Below are positions 1 through 7,521 of a stretch of DNA of 9,573 nt, piece by piece. The notes under the pieces are model-generated. The model had not been told where the DNA came from. It did no database searches and worked only from the letters and a program-made list of their open reading frames with translations. Source of the DNA: an uncultured Pseudomonadota bacterium (GTDB lineage Bacteria; Pseudomonadota; Gammaproteobacteria; Burkholderiales; Rhodocyclaceae); NCBI GenBank assembly GCA_946479855.1, contig CAMLHL010000090.1:1-9573 (forward strand), written 5' to 3'. Positions within the stretch are counted from its first letter, which is position 1. Each line of letters opens with the position of its first letter. A program made the translations under genes and the position numbers.

Positions 1-44
1 TGCAACTGGCAGTCGCGATGGGTGATGAAGGCAGTGGTGGTCAC
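1..44 (-). CDS. Histone deacetylase family protein (AcuC-like), N-terminal fragment
   Basis: Only the first 14 codons lie in the window and the gene continues past base 1. Read on the minus strand from a GTG at 44, the peptide is (M)TTTAFITHRDCQL and the next two bases could begin a His codon. This strongly resembles the N-terminus of bacterial class II histone deacetylase-like/acetoin-utilisation amidohydrolases, which begin with a T-A-F/Y-x-T/S-H-x-D/A-C-x-x-H pattern. Family members are zinc-dependent deacetylases of acetyl-lysine or acetyl-polyamines. The GTG start is preferred over an in-frame ATG at 95, because the 17 extra residues do not fit the family and the ATG overlaps a plausible -10 element (94-99). 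A purine-rich GAGAG stretch lies just upstream of the GTG. It is transcribed divergently from the MoxR operon. The call rests on a very short peptide. Confidence 0.6.
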   Translation of the reverse strand, partial: MTTTAFITHRDCQL

Positions 45-93
45 TTGTTCTCTCTCTGCGAACCGGCGCGCTGGAAGCGCACGTCGAAATGTC

Positions 94-123
94 ATTATCG
101 TCCCATTATGGACGGGGCTTCAA
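94..123 (-). promoter_or_regulatory. Putative sigma-70 promoter of the divergent deacetylase-family gene
   Basis: On the minus strand TTGAAG (118-123) is separated by 18 nt from GATAAT (94-99), matching the consensus at four of six and five of six positions. Transcription would begin near base 87, giving a leader of roughly 43 nt before the GTG at 44. A 5-bp inverted repeat, CGTCC (99-103) with GGACG (110-114), sits inside the spacer and could be an operator, but it is short. This is a prediction from sequence match only. Confidence 0.35.
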
Positions 124-133
124 GCATTAGAAT
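105..133 (+). promoter_or_regulatory. Weak putative promoter of the moxR-DUF58-tgpA-mltB operon
   Basis: TAGAAT at 128-133 matches the sigma-70 -10 consensus at five of six positions and lies about 30 bases before the MoxR start. The matching -35 position (about 105-110) is poor, so the promoter may need an activator or another sigma factor. It overlaps the predicted divergent promoter on the other strand, so the two units may compete or be co-regulated. Confidence 0.25.
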
Positions 134-163
134 CAGTCAGGACAGCCATAACGGAAGCAGATG

Positions 164-1111
164 ATGTTCAAAAATACATTTTCAGCCCTCACCGCTCGCC
201 CGCGCCCCTTCGACGAACTGCTCCGGCAAGCCGGCCGGATCATCCTCGGCAAGGACCATGAGATCCGCCTGGCAATCGCCTGTCTGCTGGCAAATGGCCA
301 TTTGCTGATCGAGGATCTGCCCGGCATGGGCAAGACGACGCTGGCCCACACGCTGGCAAGGCTGCTCGGGCTACAGTTCGCCCGTATCCAGTTCACCAGC
401 GACCTGCTGCCGGCCGACATCACCGGCGTCTCGATCTTCGACCGCGAGCGCAGCGAATTCCGCTTCCTGCCCGGCCCGATCTTCGCCCAACTGGTGCTGG
501 CCGACGAAATCAACCGCGCCACGCCGAAGACCCAGAGCGCCCTGCTCGAAGCCATGGAGGAAGGCCAGGTCACCGCCGAGGGCCAGACGCGAGCGCTGCC
601 CCAGCCGTTCTTTGTGATCGCCACCCAGAACCCGGCGCACCAGATCGGCACCTTTGCCTTGCCCGAGTCCCAACTCGACCGCTTCCTGATGCGCATTGAA
701 CTCGGCTATCCGGATCGCAGCGCCGAACGTGCCTTGCTCGCCGCCGGTGGACAGCGCGGCCAGATCGAGCAACTGGCGCCGATGATCGAAGCCGAGGCAT
801 TACCGCCATTGCAGCGCGAAGTCGCCGCCACCCACGCCTCCGCTCCGTTGATCGACTACGTCCAGGCACTGGTTGAAGCCAGCCGGCAAATACCAAATTT
901 CCAGCATGGCCTGTCGCCCCGTGCCGGCCTCGCTCTGCTCGCCGCCGCCCGGGCCTGGGCCTGGCTGGATGGACGCGACATGGTCCTGCCTGACGACGTG
1001 CAGGCCGTCCTGCCGGCAGTCGCCCGGCATCGACTGCGCTCGGCGCAGGGAGGTGGGCATGCGCAGGCCGAAGACATCGCCGCATTGATCCGCAGCGTTG
1101 CCATCCCCTGA
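164..1111 (+). CDS. MoxR-family AAA+ ATPase
   Basis: The protein is a MoxR-type AAA+ ATPase of about 315 residues, the usual length. Members act as chaperone-like ATPases that assemble or activate partner complexes, often encoded beside DUF58 or von Willebrand A proteins. Numbering from the ATG at 161, visible features are Walker A EDLPGMGKTT at 51-60, Walker B LVLADEIN at 111-118, sensor-1 ATQNP at 154-158 and the conserved ESQLDRF arginine segment at 169-175, followed by a C-terminal lid domain (about 240-315). Two ATGs are adjacent (161 and 164). The GGAAG at 153-157 is only 3 nt from the first and 6 nt from the second, so 164 is chosen, and the difference is one residue. It is the first gene of a four-gene operon, 5 nt before the DUF58 gene. 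Its client is presumably the DUF58/TgpA pair, by analogy with similar loci. Confidence 0.93.
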   Translation: MFKNTFSALTARPRPFDELLRQAGRIILGKDHEIRLAIACLLANGHLLIEDLPGMGKTTLAHTLARLLGLQFARIQFTSDLLPADITGVSIFDRERSEFRFLPGPIFAQLVLADEINRATPKTQSALLEAMEEGQVTAEGQTRALPQPFFVIATQNPAHQIGTFALPESQLDRFLMRIELGYPDRSAERALLAAGGQRGQIEQLAPMIEAEALPPLQREVAATHASAPLIDYVQALVEASRQIPNFQHGLSPRAGLALLAAARAWAWLDGRDMVLPDDVQAVLPAVARHRLRSAQGGGHAQAEDIAALIRSVAIP

Positions 1112-1116
1112 TTGCC

Positions 1117-2067
1117 ATGGGCCTCGTCGCAACGCTCAAGCAGCAACTCTTTCGCTGGCGGAGCGATGGCACGGCGCCCCTGCGCCTCGGCCAGCGCCGG
1201 ATTTTCATCATCCCGTCACGCTGCGGCCTGCTCTTCGCGGCCGCACTGCTCCTGATGTTGATCGGCGCCATCAACTACAACCTGGCGCTCGGCCACGCAC
1301 TGGTCTTCCTGCTGGCCGGGCTCGGGATCGTCGGCATGATCCATACCTTTCGCAACCTGTATGGCCTGGTCGTTACACCGTGCCGCTGCGAAGCGGTTTT
1401 TGCCGGTGAAACGGCCCATTTCGAACTGCTTCTCGACAACGATCGCCCGACCCCCCGCTTGGGCCTCGAACTGCTGGCGCAAGCCGACCTGCCGGTGAAT
1501 GCTACGGTCGGCGGGAAAAAAAGCACGAAAATCAAGATTCCGCTGCGCACATTGCATCGCGGCTGGCTCGAACTGCCACGTGTCCGCCTGTCCACCCGCT
1601 ACCCGCTCGGCTTATTCACCGCCTGGGCCTACCTGCAGCCGGCGATGCGCTGTCTGGTCTATCCCCGGCCGATTGCCGCCCCCCTGCCGCCGGCCGCCCC
1701 GTCACCGGCCGGCGGCGAGCGCAGCGGCGATGGCGGGCAGGAGGATTTCGCCGGTTTTCGCCAACGCCAGCCGACCGACTCGCTCCACCACGTCGCCTGG
1801 AAAGCCAGCGCCCGCAACCCGGCGGGCGAGCTGTGGGTGAAGCAGTTTGCCGGTGGCGCCCAGCTTGAACTGTATTTCGACTGGCAGCAAACCGATCCAA
1901 GCCTGGCAGACGATACGCGTCTCGGCATCCTGACCGGCTGGGTATTGGCCGCCGAAGCCAGCGGCCTGCCCTACGGGCTGCGCCTGCCCAGCGGGACACT
2001 GCCGCTGGGCAGCGGCCAGCCTCATCGCCAGCGCTGCCTCGAAACCCTCGCCCTGTTCCAGCCATGA
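1117..2067 (+). CDS. DUF58 domain-containing membrane protein
   Basis: This 316-residue protein has the DUF58 architecture. A basic N-terminal segment precedes two closely spaced hydrophobic helices (about 37-55 and 59-76). A beta-rich region follows, then the family signature around YPLGLFTAW (162-170) and a DFAGFRQRQPTDSLHHVAWKASA-type motif (about 210-232) corresponding to the usual R-x-Y-x-x-G-D-x-x-R-x-I-x-W block. Here that block is variant: D-S-L-H-H-V-A-W replaces the typical G-D-P-x-R-x-I-x-W. A low-complexity Pro/Ala/Gly insert precedes it at about 186-206. Function is not well defined; DUF58 proteins are genetically and physically linked to MoxR ATPases and are often encoded with transglutaminase-like proteins. 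The start lies 5 nt after the moxR stop and has no clear Shine-Dalgarno, suggesting translational coupling. Its stop overlaps the next start by 4 nt (ATGA). Confidence 0.85.
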   Translation: MGLVATLKQQLFRWRSDGTAPLRLGQRRIFIIPSRCGLLFAAALLLMLIGAINYNLALGHALVFLLAGLGIVGMIHTFRNLYGLVVTPCRCEAVFAGETAHFELLLDNDRPTPRLGLELLAQADLPVNATVGGKKSTKIKIPLRTLHRGWLELPRVRLSTRYPLGLFTAWAYLQPAMRCLVYPRPIAAPLPPAAPSPAGGERSGDGGQEDFAGFRQRQPTDSLHHVAWKASARNPAGELWVKQFAGGAQLELYFDWQQTDPSLADDTRLGILTGWVLAAEASGLPYGLRLPSGTLPLGSGQPHRQRCLETLALFQP

Positions 2068-4004
2068 GCACCCCGGCCCGCGACGCCCTCGATCGCCAAG
2101 CCACGCCCTGGCTGTTCGTCACAGCGCTGGCAACGACGGCGCCACACGTCTTGCATCAGCCGTTCTGGCTCAGCGCACTGGTCGGAGCAACGCTGCTCTG
2201 GGCCGTCTGGCTCTGGTGGAAGAACAAGCGTTTGCCGGCAAGCCGCCTCCTTTTGCCCCTTGTCATCGCCGGCTGCGCCGGCATCCTGACCGAGTTCCAC
2301 ACCCTCTTCGGTCGTGATGCCGGCGTCGCCATGCTGGTCATGTTCATGACCATGAAACTGCTTGAATTGAAGTCCCGGCGCGATGCGATGGTCGTCGTCA
2401 CCCTCGGCTATTTCCTGCTTCTCACCCACTATCTCTACTCGCAAAGCATCCCGACCGGCCTCTGGCTGCTCGTCACCCTGTGGCTGATCACGGCCACCCA
2501 GATCCGCCTGCATGGCGGGCCGGCCAGCCCCCCCCGCGCCACACTACGCCATGCCGCCCTGCTCGGCCTGCAGGCGGTGCCCTTCATGGTCGCCCTCTAC
2601 CTTCTCTTTCCACGCGTTTCAGGTCCGCTCTGGGGACTACCGTCGGACGCCTACACCGGCCTGACTGGGCTGTCCGACACGATGTCGCCCGGCAGCCTTT
2701 CCCGGCTCGCCCAAAGTTCGGAAATCGCCTTTCGCGTCCGCTTCGACGGGGCGCTACCGCCCAAACAAAAACTCTACTGGCGCGGCCCGGTCATGGAGCT
2801 GTTCGATGGCACAACCTGGCGTCCCTACCCGGGCCGCCATGCCGCCGAAAGGCTGGAACCGATCGCCCCGCCGATCAGCTACGAAACCACGCTGGAACCG
2901 CACAACCAGCGCTGGCTGCTGGCACTCGATGCCCCCACCGGGCTACCCGCGGAATTAGTCACGAACGGCACGTTGACCGTAGCAACCCGGCAGGCACTGA
3001 CCGAACGGCAGCGTTTCCGCCTGTCGGCCAGCCTCGACTACCGCTTCAATGCAACCGAAAACCCGGCCGTCATCCGCCGCAACCTCGCCCTGCCGCCGAG
3101 CCGGAATCCGCAAACCAGCGCCCTGGCCAGGCAGTGGCGTGCCGCCGGCAATGTGCCGAGCGAGATCATCGCCAAGGCGCTGGCCCTGTTCGCTGCCGAC
3201 TTTAGCTACACGCTGCAACCGCCCTTGCTCGGCCACGATGGCATCGACGACTTCCTGTTCCAGAGCAAGCGCGGGTTCTGCGAGCACTATGCTGCCGCCT
3301 TCGTCGTCCTGATGCGCGCCGCGGGCATTCCGGCCCGCGTCATCGGCGGCTATCAGGGTGGCGAATACAATCCACTCGACGGCTATCTCGTCGTCCGCCA
3401 GTCCGATGCCCATGCCTGGAGCGAGGTCTGGCTAGCCGGCCAAGGCTGGGTTCGCGTCGACCCGACGGCGGCTGTTTCGCCGGCCCGTATCGAGATCGGC
3501 ATCGTCGACGCCCTGCCCTTTGGCGAACCGCTGCCAGCGTTGATCCAGTGGCGCGCCGAATGGGTGCGAACACTGCGCTACCGCTGGGAAGCCGTCAACA
3601 ATGCCTGGAACCAGAGCGTGCTTGGCTACGGCCCGCAGCGTCAACGCGAATTGCTGGCCCGTCTCGGTTTGCCCGATGCCGATTGGCGCAGTCTGGCTAC
3701 CCTGCTCGGCGGCATCTGCAGCCTGCTGGTCACCGGCCTGCTGGCCTGGACGCTCTACCAGCAGCCCCGCCGCGATCCCGCGCTGCGACTGTGGCAAAAG
3801 GCCCTGCGACATCTGGCCCGAAGACAGGTAAACTGCTCGCCTTGGGAAACGCCGTTGGCATTGGCTCGCCGAGTCCGCGAGCAACGTCCAGACCTCGCCG
3901 CAGCCTTTCAGCGCGTGGTCGATGCCTATCTCGAAAGCCGCTACGGCCGTTCCGACAACCACTTGAAAGCCCTGCGCGCAGCGATCGCACAATTGCCCCG
4001 ATGA
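2064..4004 (+). CDS. tgpA: TgpA-type membrane transglutaminase-like protein (DUF3488/transglutaminase core/DUF4129)
   Basis: The 646-residue protein has the full TgpA architecture. About six to seven hydrophobic helices occupy the first 185 residues (DUF3488-type). A periplasmic region then carries a transglutaminase/papain-like core with a readable catalytic triad: Cys406 in RGFCEHYA, His450 in SDAHAWSEVW and Asp466 in WVRVDPTA. A further membrane helix at about 543-564 and a cytoplasmic DUF4129-like tail to residue 646 complete it. In Pseudomonas aeruginosa TgpA is essential and has periplasmic transglutaminase activity; in other bacteria homologues are uncharacterised protease or transglutaminase candidates. 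The gene overlaps the DUF58 gene by ATGA and the downstream mltB gene by another ATGA (4001-4004), so the three are almost certainly co-translated. All catalytic residues are intact. The symbol is transferred by domain architecture. Confidence 0.9.
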   Translation: MSTPARDALDRQATPWLFVTALATTAPHVLHQPFWLSALVGATLLWAVWLWWKNKRLPASRLLLPLVIAGCAGILTEFHTLFGRDAGVAMLVMFMTMKLLELKSRRDAMVVVTLGYFLLLTHYLYSQSIPTGLWLLVTLWLITATQIRLHGGPASPPRATLRHAALLGLQAVPFMVALYLLFPRVSGPLWGLPSDAYTGLTGLSDTMSPGSLSRLAQSSEIAFRVRFDGALPPKQKLYWRGPVMELFDGTTWRPYPGRHAAERLEPIAPPISYETTLEPHNQRWLLALDAPTGLPAELVTNGTLTVATRQALTERQRFRLSASLDYRFNATENPAVIRRNLALPPSRNPQTSALARQWRAAGNVPSEIIAKALALFAADFSYTLQPPLLGHDGIDDFLFQSKRGFCEHYAAAFVVLMRAAGIPARVIGGYQGGEYNPLDGYLVVRQSDAHAWSEVWLAGQGWVRVDPTAAVSPARIEIGIVDALPFGEPLPALIQWRAEWVRTLRYRWEAVNNAWNQSVLGYGPQRQRELLARLGLPDADWRSLATLLGGICSLLVTGLLAWTLYQQPRRDPALRLWQKALRHLARRQVNCSPWETPLALARRVREQRPDLAAAFQRVVDAYLESRYGRSDNHLKALRAAIAQLPR

Positions 4005-5047
4005 CCCTGAATCTGAAAAAAATCTTTACCGTCGCCCTGCTGTCCGGCCTGACCACGCTAGCCCATGCCACGCCCCAAGCACCAACCTTCGCCGACGAGC
4101 CAGCCGCCATCGAATTCGCTCGCGATCTCGCACAACGCCAGGGTTTCAATGCCGATGAACTGATCGGCGAGTTCGCCCAGATCCATCCCAACGCCAAAGT
4201 CCTGCAACTGATCAAGCCGCCCGCCTCGCCGCTGCAACGCTCCTGGGAACGCTACCGGCCGCGCTTCCTGAACGACCGGCGCATCGACGGCGGCGTCCGC
4301 TTCTGGCAGGAGAACGCCGGGCAACTGGCCAAGGCGCAGGCGCTGTATGGCGTGCCGCCCGAGATCATCGTCGCCATCATCGGCGTCGAAACCGAATACG
4401 GCCGCAACATGGGCGGCTTCAGCGTACTCGAAGCACTCGCCACGCTGGCTTTCAAATACCCGCCGCGCGCCGAATTCTTCCGCACCGAACTGGAGCAGTT
4501 CCTGCTGCTGGCCCGCGAAAACAGCCTTGATCCGCTGGCCGTCAAAGGCTCCTTCGCCGGCGCCATCGGCATCCCGCAATTCATGCCGGGCAGCCAGCGC
4601 CGCTATGCCGTGGATTTCGACGGCGACCAGCGCATCGACCTCGGCAACAGCATCGATGATGCCATCGGCAGCGTCGGCCGCTTCCTCGAACAGCACGGCT
4701 GGCAAGCCGGCCAACCGATCGCCGTACCGGCCATGACCGCAGACATACCCGATGACGCCCTGCTTCAGGCAGGCCTTCGACCGAGCCTGAAAGCAGGTGA
4801 ACTGGCCGAAAAGGGGGTGCGTGCCGATATCGATCCACAGGCCACTGTGGCGCTGATCGATCTGGTTTCACCGGGCAGCAAAACCGAATACTGGCTGGGC
4901 TTCGAGAATTTCTACGTGATCACCCGTTACAACCGCTCCAGCTTTTATGCCATGTCGGTTTTCCAGCTAGCCCAAGAAATCCGTACCCGGCTATGTGCCG
5001 AGCAGCCGCCTACAGCAATGAATCGCGAGAAATATTGCCACGCTTGA
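4001..5047 (+). CDS. mltB: Lytic murein transglycosylase B family protein
   Basis: The product (348 residues) cleaves the MurNAc-GlcNAc bond of peptidoglycan with formation of 1,6-anhydro-MurNAc, acting in the periplasm. It starts with a basic, hydrophobic signal peptide ending AHA (21-23). No lipobox cysteine is present, so unlike Escherichia coli MltB it is predicted to be soluble rather than lipid-anchored. The family core is clear: FARDLAQRQGF near 39-49, SWERYRPRF at 81-89, the catalytic glutamate E130 in IIGVETEYGRNMG, then GSFAGAIGIPQFMPGS and a DFDGDQRIDL segment, and the C-terminal YNRSSFYAMSVFQLAQEI block typical of MltB. The reading frame is open further upstream to 3548, but the ATG at 4001 overlaps the tgpA stop by 4 nt and directly precedes the signal peptide, so it is the start. 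Its last 38 bases overlap the end of rpoS on the other strand. Confidence 0.92.
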   Translation: MTLNLKKIFTVALLSGLTTLAHATPQAPTFADEPAAIEFARDLAQRQGFNADELIGEFAQIHPNAKVLQLIKPPASPLQRSWERYRPRFLNDRRIDGGVRFWQENAGQLAKAQALYGVPPEIIVAIIGVETEYGRNMGGFSVLEALATLAFKYPPRAEFFRTELEQFLLLARENSLDPLAVKGSFAGAIGIPQFMPGSQRRYAVDFDGDQRIDLGNSIDDAIGSVGRFLEQHGWQAGQPIAVPAMTADIPDDALLQAGLRPSLKAGELAEKGVRADIDPQATVALIDLVSPGSKTEYWLGFENFYVITRYNRSSFYAMSVFQLAQEIRTRLCAEQPPTAMNREKYCHA

Positions 5048-5939
5048 CGATCTTGCGCAGCCGATCCAGACCTTCCATCTGGATCTGCCGGACCCGCTCG
5101 CGAGTCAATCCAAGATCATGGGCGATGACGTCCAGCGTCGCCAAATCGGCGCCATTCAGTCCATAGCGACGCTCGATGACCGAGCGCTGGCGCTCGGTCA
5201 GTTGATCCAGCCAGTCATCGACCAAGCCGCCGACCTCGCTCGATTGCAGCAAGGATTCCGGATCGCTCCCGCCGTCGTCGGCGATGATTTCGGCCATCGT
5301 GTGATTGGGGTCGATCTCCAGCGGCGCGTCGAGCGAAGCGATGTGCTCGTTGAGCGACAGGATGCGCCGTACATCCTCGACCGGCCGATCGATCAGGACG
5401 GCAATGCGTTCCACGGTCGAATCCCGCTTGTCGGCCGATTCCAGATGCCGCATCGCCCGTAAGACAACGTTTATTTCCTTGACGATATGCACCGGCAGAC
5501 GAATGGTCCGCGATTGGTTCATGATGCCGCGCTCGATATTCTGGCGAATCCACCAGGTGGCATAGGTGGAGAAACGGAAACCGCGCTCCGGATCGAATTT
5601 CTCCAGCGCGTGGATCAGGCCGAGATTCCCCTCCTCGATCAGGTCGAGCAAGGGGATGCCACGATTCAGGTAGTGCTTGGCAATATTCACGACCAGCCGC
5701 AGATTGTGCTCGATCATGCGCTGGCGCGCCGTGAAATCACCATCACGCACACGCCGTGCGGTAGCCAGTTCTTCTTCCGGGGAAAATAGCGGCTTGGCAC
5801 CGATCTCGCTCAGATAAAGCTGGGTAACGTCTTCAAGCAGCTCAATTTCCGGCGCGACCGACTCGGGTTCGGGAAGCAGTGCCGATTCATCGGCCTGCCT
5901 CGCGAATTCGTCATCGAGTTCCTCGCTGCTATCGTTCAT
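5010..5939 (-). CDS. rpoS: RNA polymerase sigma factor RpoS (sigma-38)
   Basis: The 309-residue protein is the stationary-phase/general-stress sigma factor that directs RNA polymerase to stress promoters. After an acidic N-terminus, region 1.2 is at about 36-65 (DVTQLYLSEIGAKPLFSPEEE). Region 2 lies at about 71-141 with the core-binding and -10-recognition helices (NLRLVVNIAKHYLNRG, RFSTYATWWIRQNIER). Region 3 begins at TIRLPVHIVKEINVVLR (145-161), which is RpoS-like. Region 4 at about 247-298 carries the -35-recognising helix LGLTRERVRQIQMEGLDRLR. The nlpD-rpoS neighbourhood separates it from RpoD and RpoH. The start ATG at 5939 overlaps the nlpD stop (ATGA). There is no strong Shine-Dalgarno, only an A-rich run (CAAAAAG), so translation is probably coupled to nlpD. 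Additional promoters inside nlpD are known in E. coli; I could not identify one here. The 3' end overlaps mltB antisense. Confidence 0.96.
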   Translation of the reverse strand: MNDSSEELDDEFARQADESALLPEPESVAPEIELLEDVTQLYLSEIGAKPLFSPEEELATARRVRDGDFTARQRMIEHNLRLVVNIAKHYLNRGIPLLDLIEEGNLGLIHALEKFDPERGFRFSTYATWWIRQNIERGIMNQSRTIRLPVHIVKEINVVLRAMRHLESADKRDSTVERIAVLIDRPVEDVRRILSLNEHIASLDAPLEIDPNHTMAEIIADDGGSDPESLLQSSEVGGLVDDWLDQLTERQRSVIERRYGLNGADLATLDVIAHDLGLTRERVRQIQMEGLDRLRKIVKRGNISRDSLL

Positions 5940-6862
5940 CTTTTTGGCAAAAACTGGGCGGGATCGACCGGCTTGCCCTGCTTGCGAATTTCAAAGTGCA
6001 ACTTCACCGAATCGGCGTCGGTATTGCCCATTTCGGCTATCTTCTGGCCGCGGCTGACCTGTTGCCCTTCCTTGACCAGAATCTTGCGGTTATGCGCATA
6101 GGCAGAGAGATAAGTCGCATTGTGTTTGACGATAACCAGTTCGCCAAAACCTCGCAAGCCGGTGCCGGCATAAACAACCTTGCCTTCGGCGGCAGCAAGG
6201 ACCGGATCGCCCGCCTTGCCGGCAAAATCCAGGCCTTTGTTGCTAGCATCATTGTACGGCGCCGACACCTTGGCCGAGCTGGGCCACATCCAGGCCACGT
6301 CATCCGGGCCTGGCGCCACGACAGGCGCCGCAGCCGGGACTTCCGGTTTCGCTTCCGGCCTGGATTCAACCGGCTTTGCCGGTTCGCCCGTCTTGTTCAG
6401 GCGGGCGTAGGCCTCGTCGGAATACGGCTCCTTGCCCACCCTCGGCTCGCGCTTCAGCCCGCTGGGCTGAGCAACACTGCTGCTGGAAGCGGCCGGCTGA
6501 TCGAGCGAACGCGATTCCACCACAGCCCCGGTTGCAATTGGCTTGCTGACCACGCCCTCGGTGGCTTCCGGCGCCGGTGCCGTAACCGGCGGCAAGACAC
6601 GCAGCACCTGCCCCTCCTTGATCGCCGAGGGATTGGCAATGTTGTTCCAGGCAGCGATATCACGATGATCCTGCCCGTTCTCCAGGGCGATCCGGTACAA
6701 CGTGTCGCCACGCTTGACTGTGTAGTAACCCGGCCCCGAGGGCTGCACGACGTTAGCAGCTCGTGACTGCGCTACTGCGGAACGGTCGACCGCAGGTGCC
6801 GGTTGCTGCGACATGCAGCCCGCCAGCAGCACGGAAAAAATAACAGCGATGATTCGAATCAT
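5936..6862 (-). CDS. nlpD: NlpD lipoprotein, LysM plus degenerate M23 (LytM) domain, amidase activator
   Basis: This is a predicted outer-membrane lipoprotein of 308 residues. A short signal sequence ends in lipobox LLAGC with the lipidated Cys16. A LysM peptidoglycan-binding domain spans about 45-91 (GYYTVKRGDTLYRIA through VLRVLP). A Pro/Ala/Ser-rich linker (about 92-185) leads to a C-terminal M23/LytM domain (about 195-308). Like E. coli NlpD, the M23 fold lacks the zinc ligands: the first His is replaced (NKGLDFAG, 208-215) and the HxH motif reads LHFE (288-291). It therefore should not cut peptidoglycan but activate an AmiC-type amidase during daughter-cell separation. The start at 6862 overlaps the pcm stop by ATGA, with AGGAA about 5 nt upstream as ribosome-binding site. 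Its stop overlaps rpoS. In enterobacteria this gene also carries the main rpoS promoter. Confidence 0.95.
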   Translation of the reverse strand: MIRIIAVIFSVLLAGCMSQQPAPAVDRSAVAQSRAANVVQPSGPGYYTVKRGDTLYRIALENGQDHRDIAAWNNIANPSAIKEGQVLRVLPPVTAPAPEATEGVVSKPIATGAVVESRSLDQPAASSSSVAQPSGLKREPRVGKEPYSDEAYARLNKTGEPAKPVESRPEAKPEVPAAAPVVAPGPDDVAWMWPSSAKVSAPYNDASNKGLDFAGKAGDPVLAAAEGKVVYAGTGLRGFGELVIVKHNATYLSAYAHNRKILVKEGQQVSRGQKIAEMGNTDADSVKLHFEIRKQGKPVDPAQFLPKR

Positions 6863-7521
6863 TGCGTTCCTGAAAGTAACGGGACGAAACGGACGGCATC
6901 CAGCCGGGTTTCGACATATCCCTGAGGCGTATGTTCGATATAGCTAAGATACTGTTCACCAGCCCCAACTGGCAATACCAGACGCCCTCCCGGAGCGAGT
7001 TGTTCGAGAAGAGCCGGCGGCACCCGGGTGCCGGCTGCAGCGACAATGATACTGTCAAATGGCCCGGCCTCGGGCAAACCCAGCTGGCCATCCGCGTGTT
7101 TCAGGCGAACGTTAAACTGCTGCAGGGTGCGCATGTTGGCCTTGGCCTTTTCCAGCAAAGGGGCCAGGCGCTCGACGGCATAGACCTCCTTGGTCAGTTG
7201 GGCGAGCACGGCAGCCTGATAGCCGCAGCCGGCACCGACTTCCAGCGTCTTGCCTAGGGACTCGCGCCCGTTGAGCAACAGCTCGATCATCCGGGCGACG
7301 ACATAGGGCTGGGAAATGGTCTGCCCCATGCCGAGCGGCAGGGCCGTATCCTCGTACGCCCGCGAGGCCAGTGCCTCTTCGACGAAGACGTGACGGGGAA
7401 CCGCAGCCATCGCCCGGAGAACCGCCTCATTGCGGATACCCTTTTCGCGCAGGCGCTCGATCATGCGCGCCCGGGTGCGCTGGGAAGTCATGCCGATACC
7501 GTGCAACACCCCGCGACTCAC
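6859..7521 (-). CDS. pcm: Protein-L-isoaspartate O-methyltransferase
   Basis: The product methylates the abnormal isoaspartyl side chains that build up in ageing proteins, using S-adenosylmethionine, and so starts their repair in the cytoplasm. The family hallmarks are visible: [19 protein letters not shown] near the N-terminus, [11 protein letters not shown] (41-51), [19 protein letters not shown] (60-78, the isoaspartate-pocket region), SAM-binding motif [11 protein letters not shown] (93-102), FDSIIVAAA (155-163) and GGRLVLPVG (178-186), ending RFVPLL. The frame is open to 7665. I chose the GTG at 7521 because it forms a GTGA overlap with the surE stop, gives a 220-residue protein of normal length, and the residues [14 protein letters not shown] fit homologues. 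Starting at the internal ATG (7491) is an alternative. It overlaps nlpD by 4 nt at the other end. Confidence 0.93.
   Translation of the reverse strand: MSRGVLHGIGMTSQRTRARMIERLREKGIRNEAVLRAMAAVPRHVFVEEALASRAYEDTALPLGMGQTISQPYVVARMIELLLNGRESLGKTLEVGAGCGYQAAVLAQLTKEVYAVERLAPLLEKAKANMRTLQQFNVRLKHADGQLGLPEAGPFDSIIVAAAGTRVPPALLEQLAPGGRLVLPVGAGEQYLSYIEHTPQGYVETRLDAVRFVPLLSGTQ

Noticed and set aside
570..1274. Long minus-strand open frame of 234 codons opposite moxR and the DUF58 gene
   Set aside because: Arg/Ala/Gly-rich shadow frame typical of high-GC DNA; the plus-strand genes have full domain support.
3548..4000. Upstream extension of the mltB reading frame by 151 codons inside tgpA
   Set aside because: The tgpA frame is clearly the coding one here, and the ATG at 4001 gives a signal peptide and a 4-nt overlap.
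5879..6766. Plus-strand open frame of 295 codons opposite nlpD and the start of rpoS
   Set aside because: It is antisense to nlpD, whose lipobox, LysM and M23 domains are unmistakable, and it resembles no known family.
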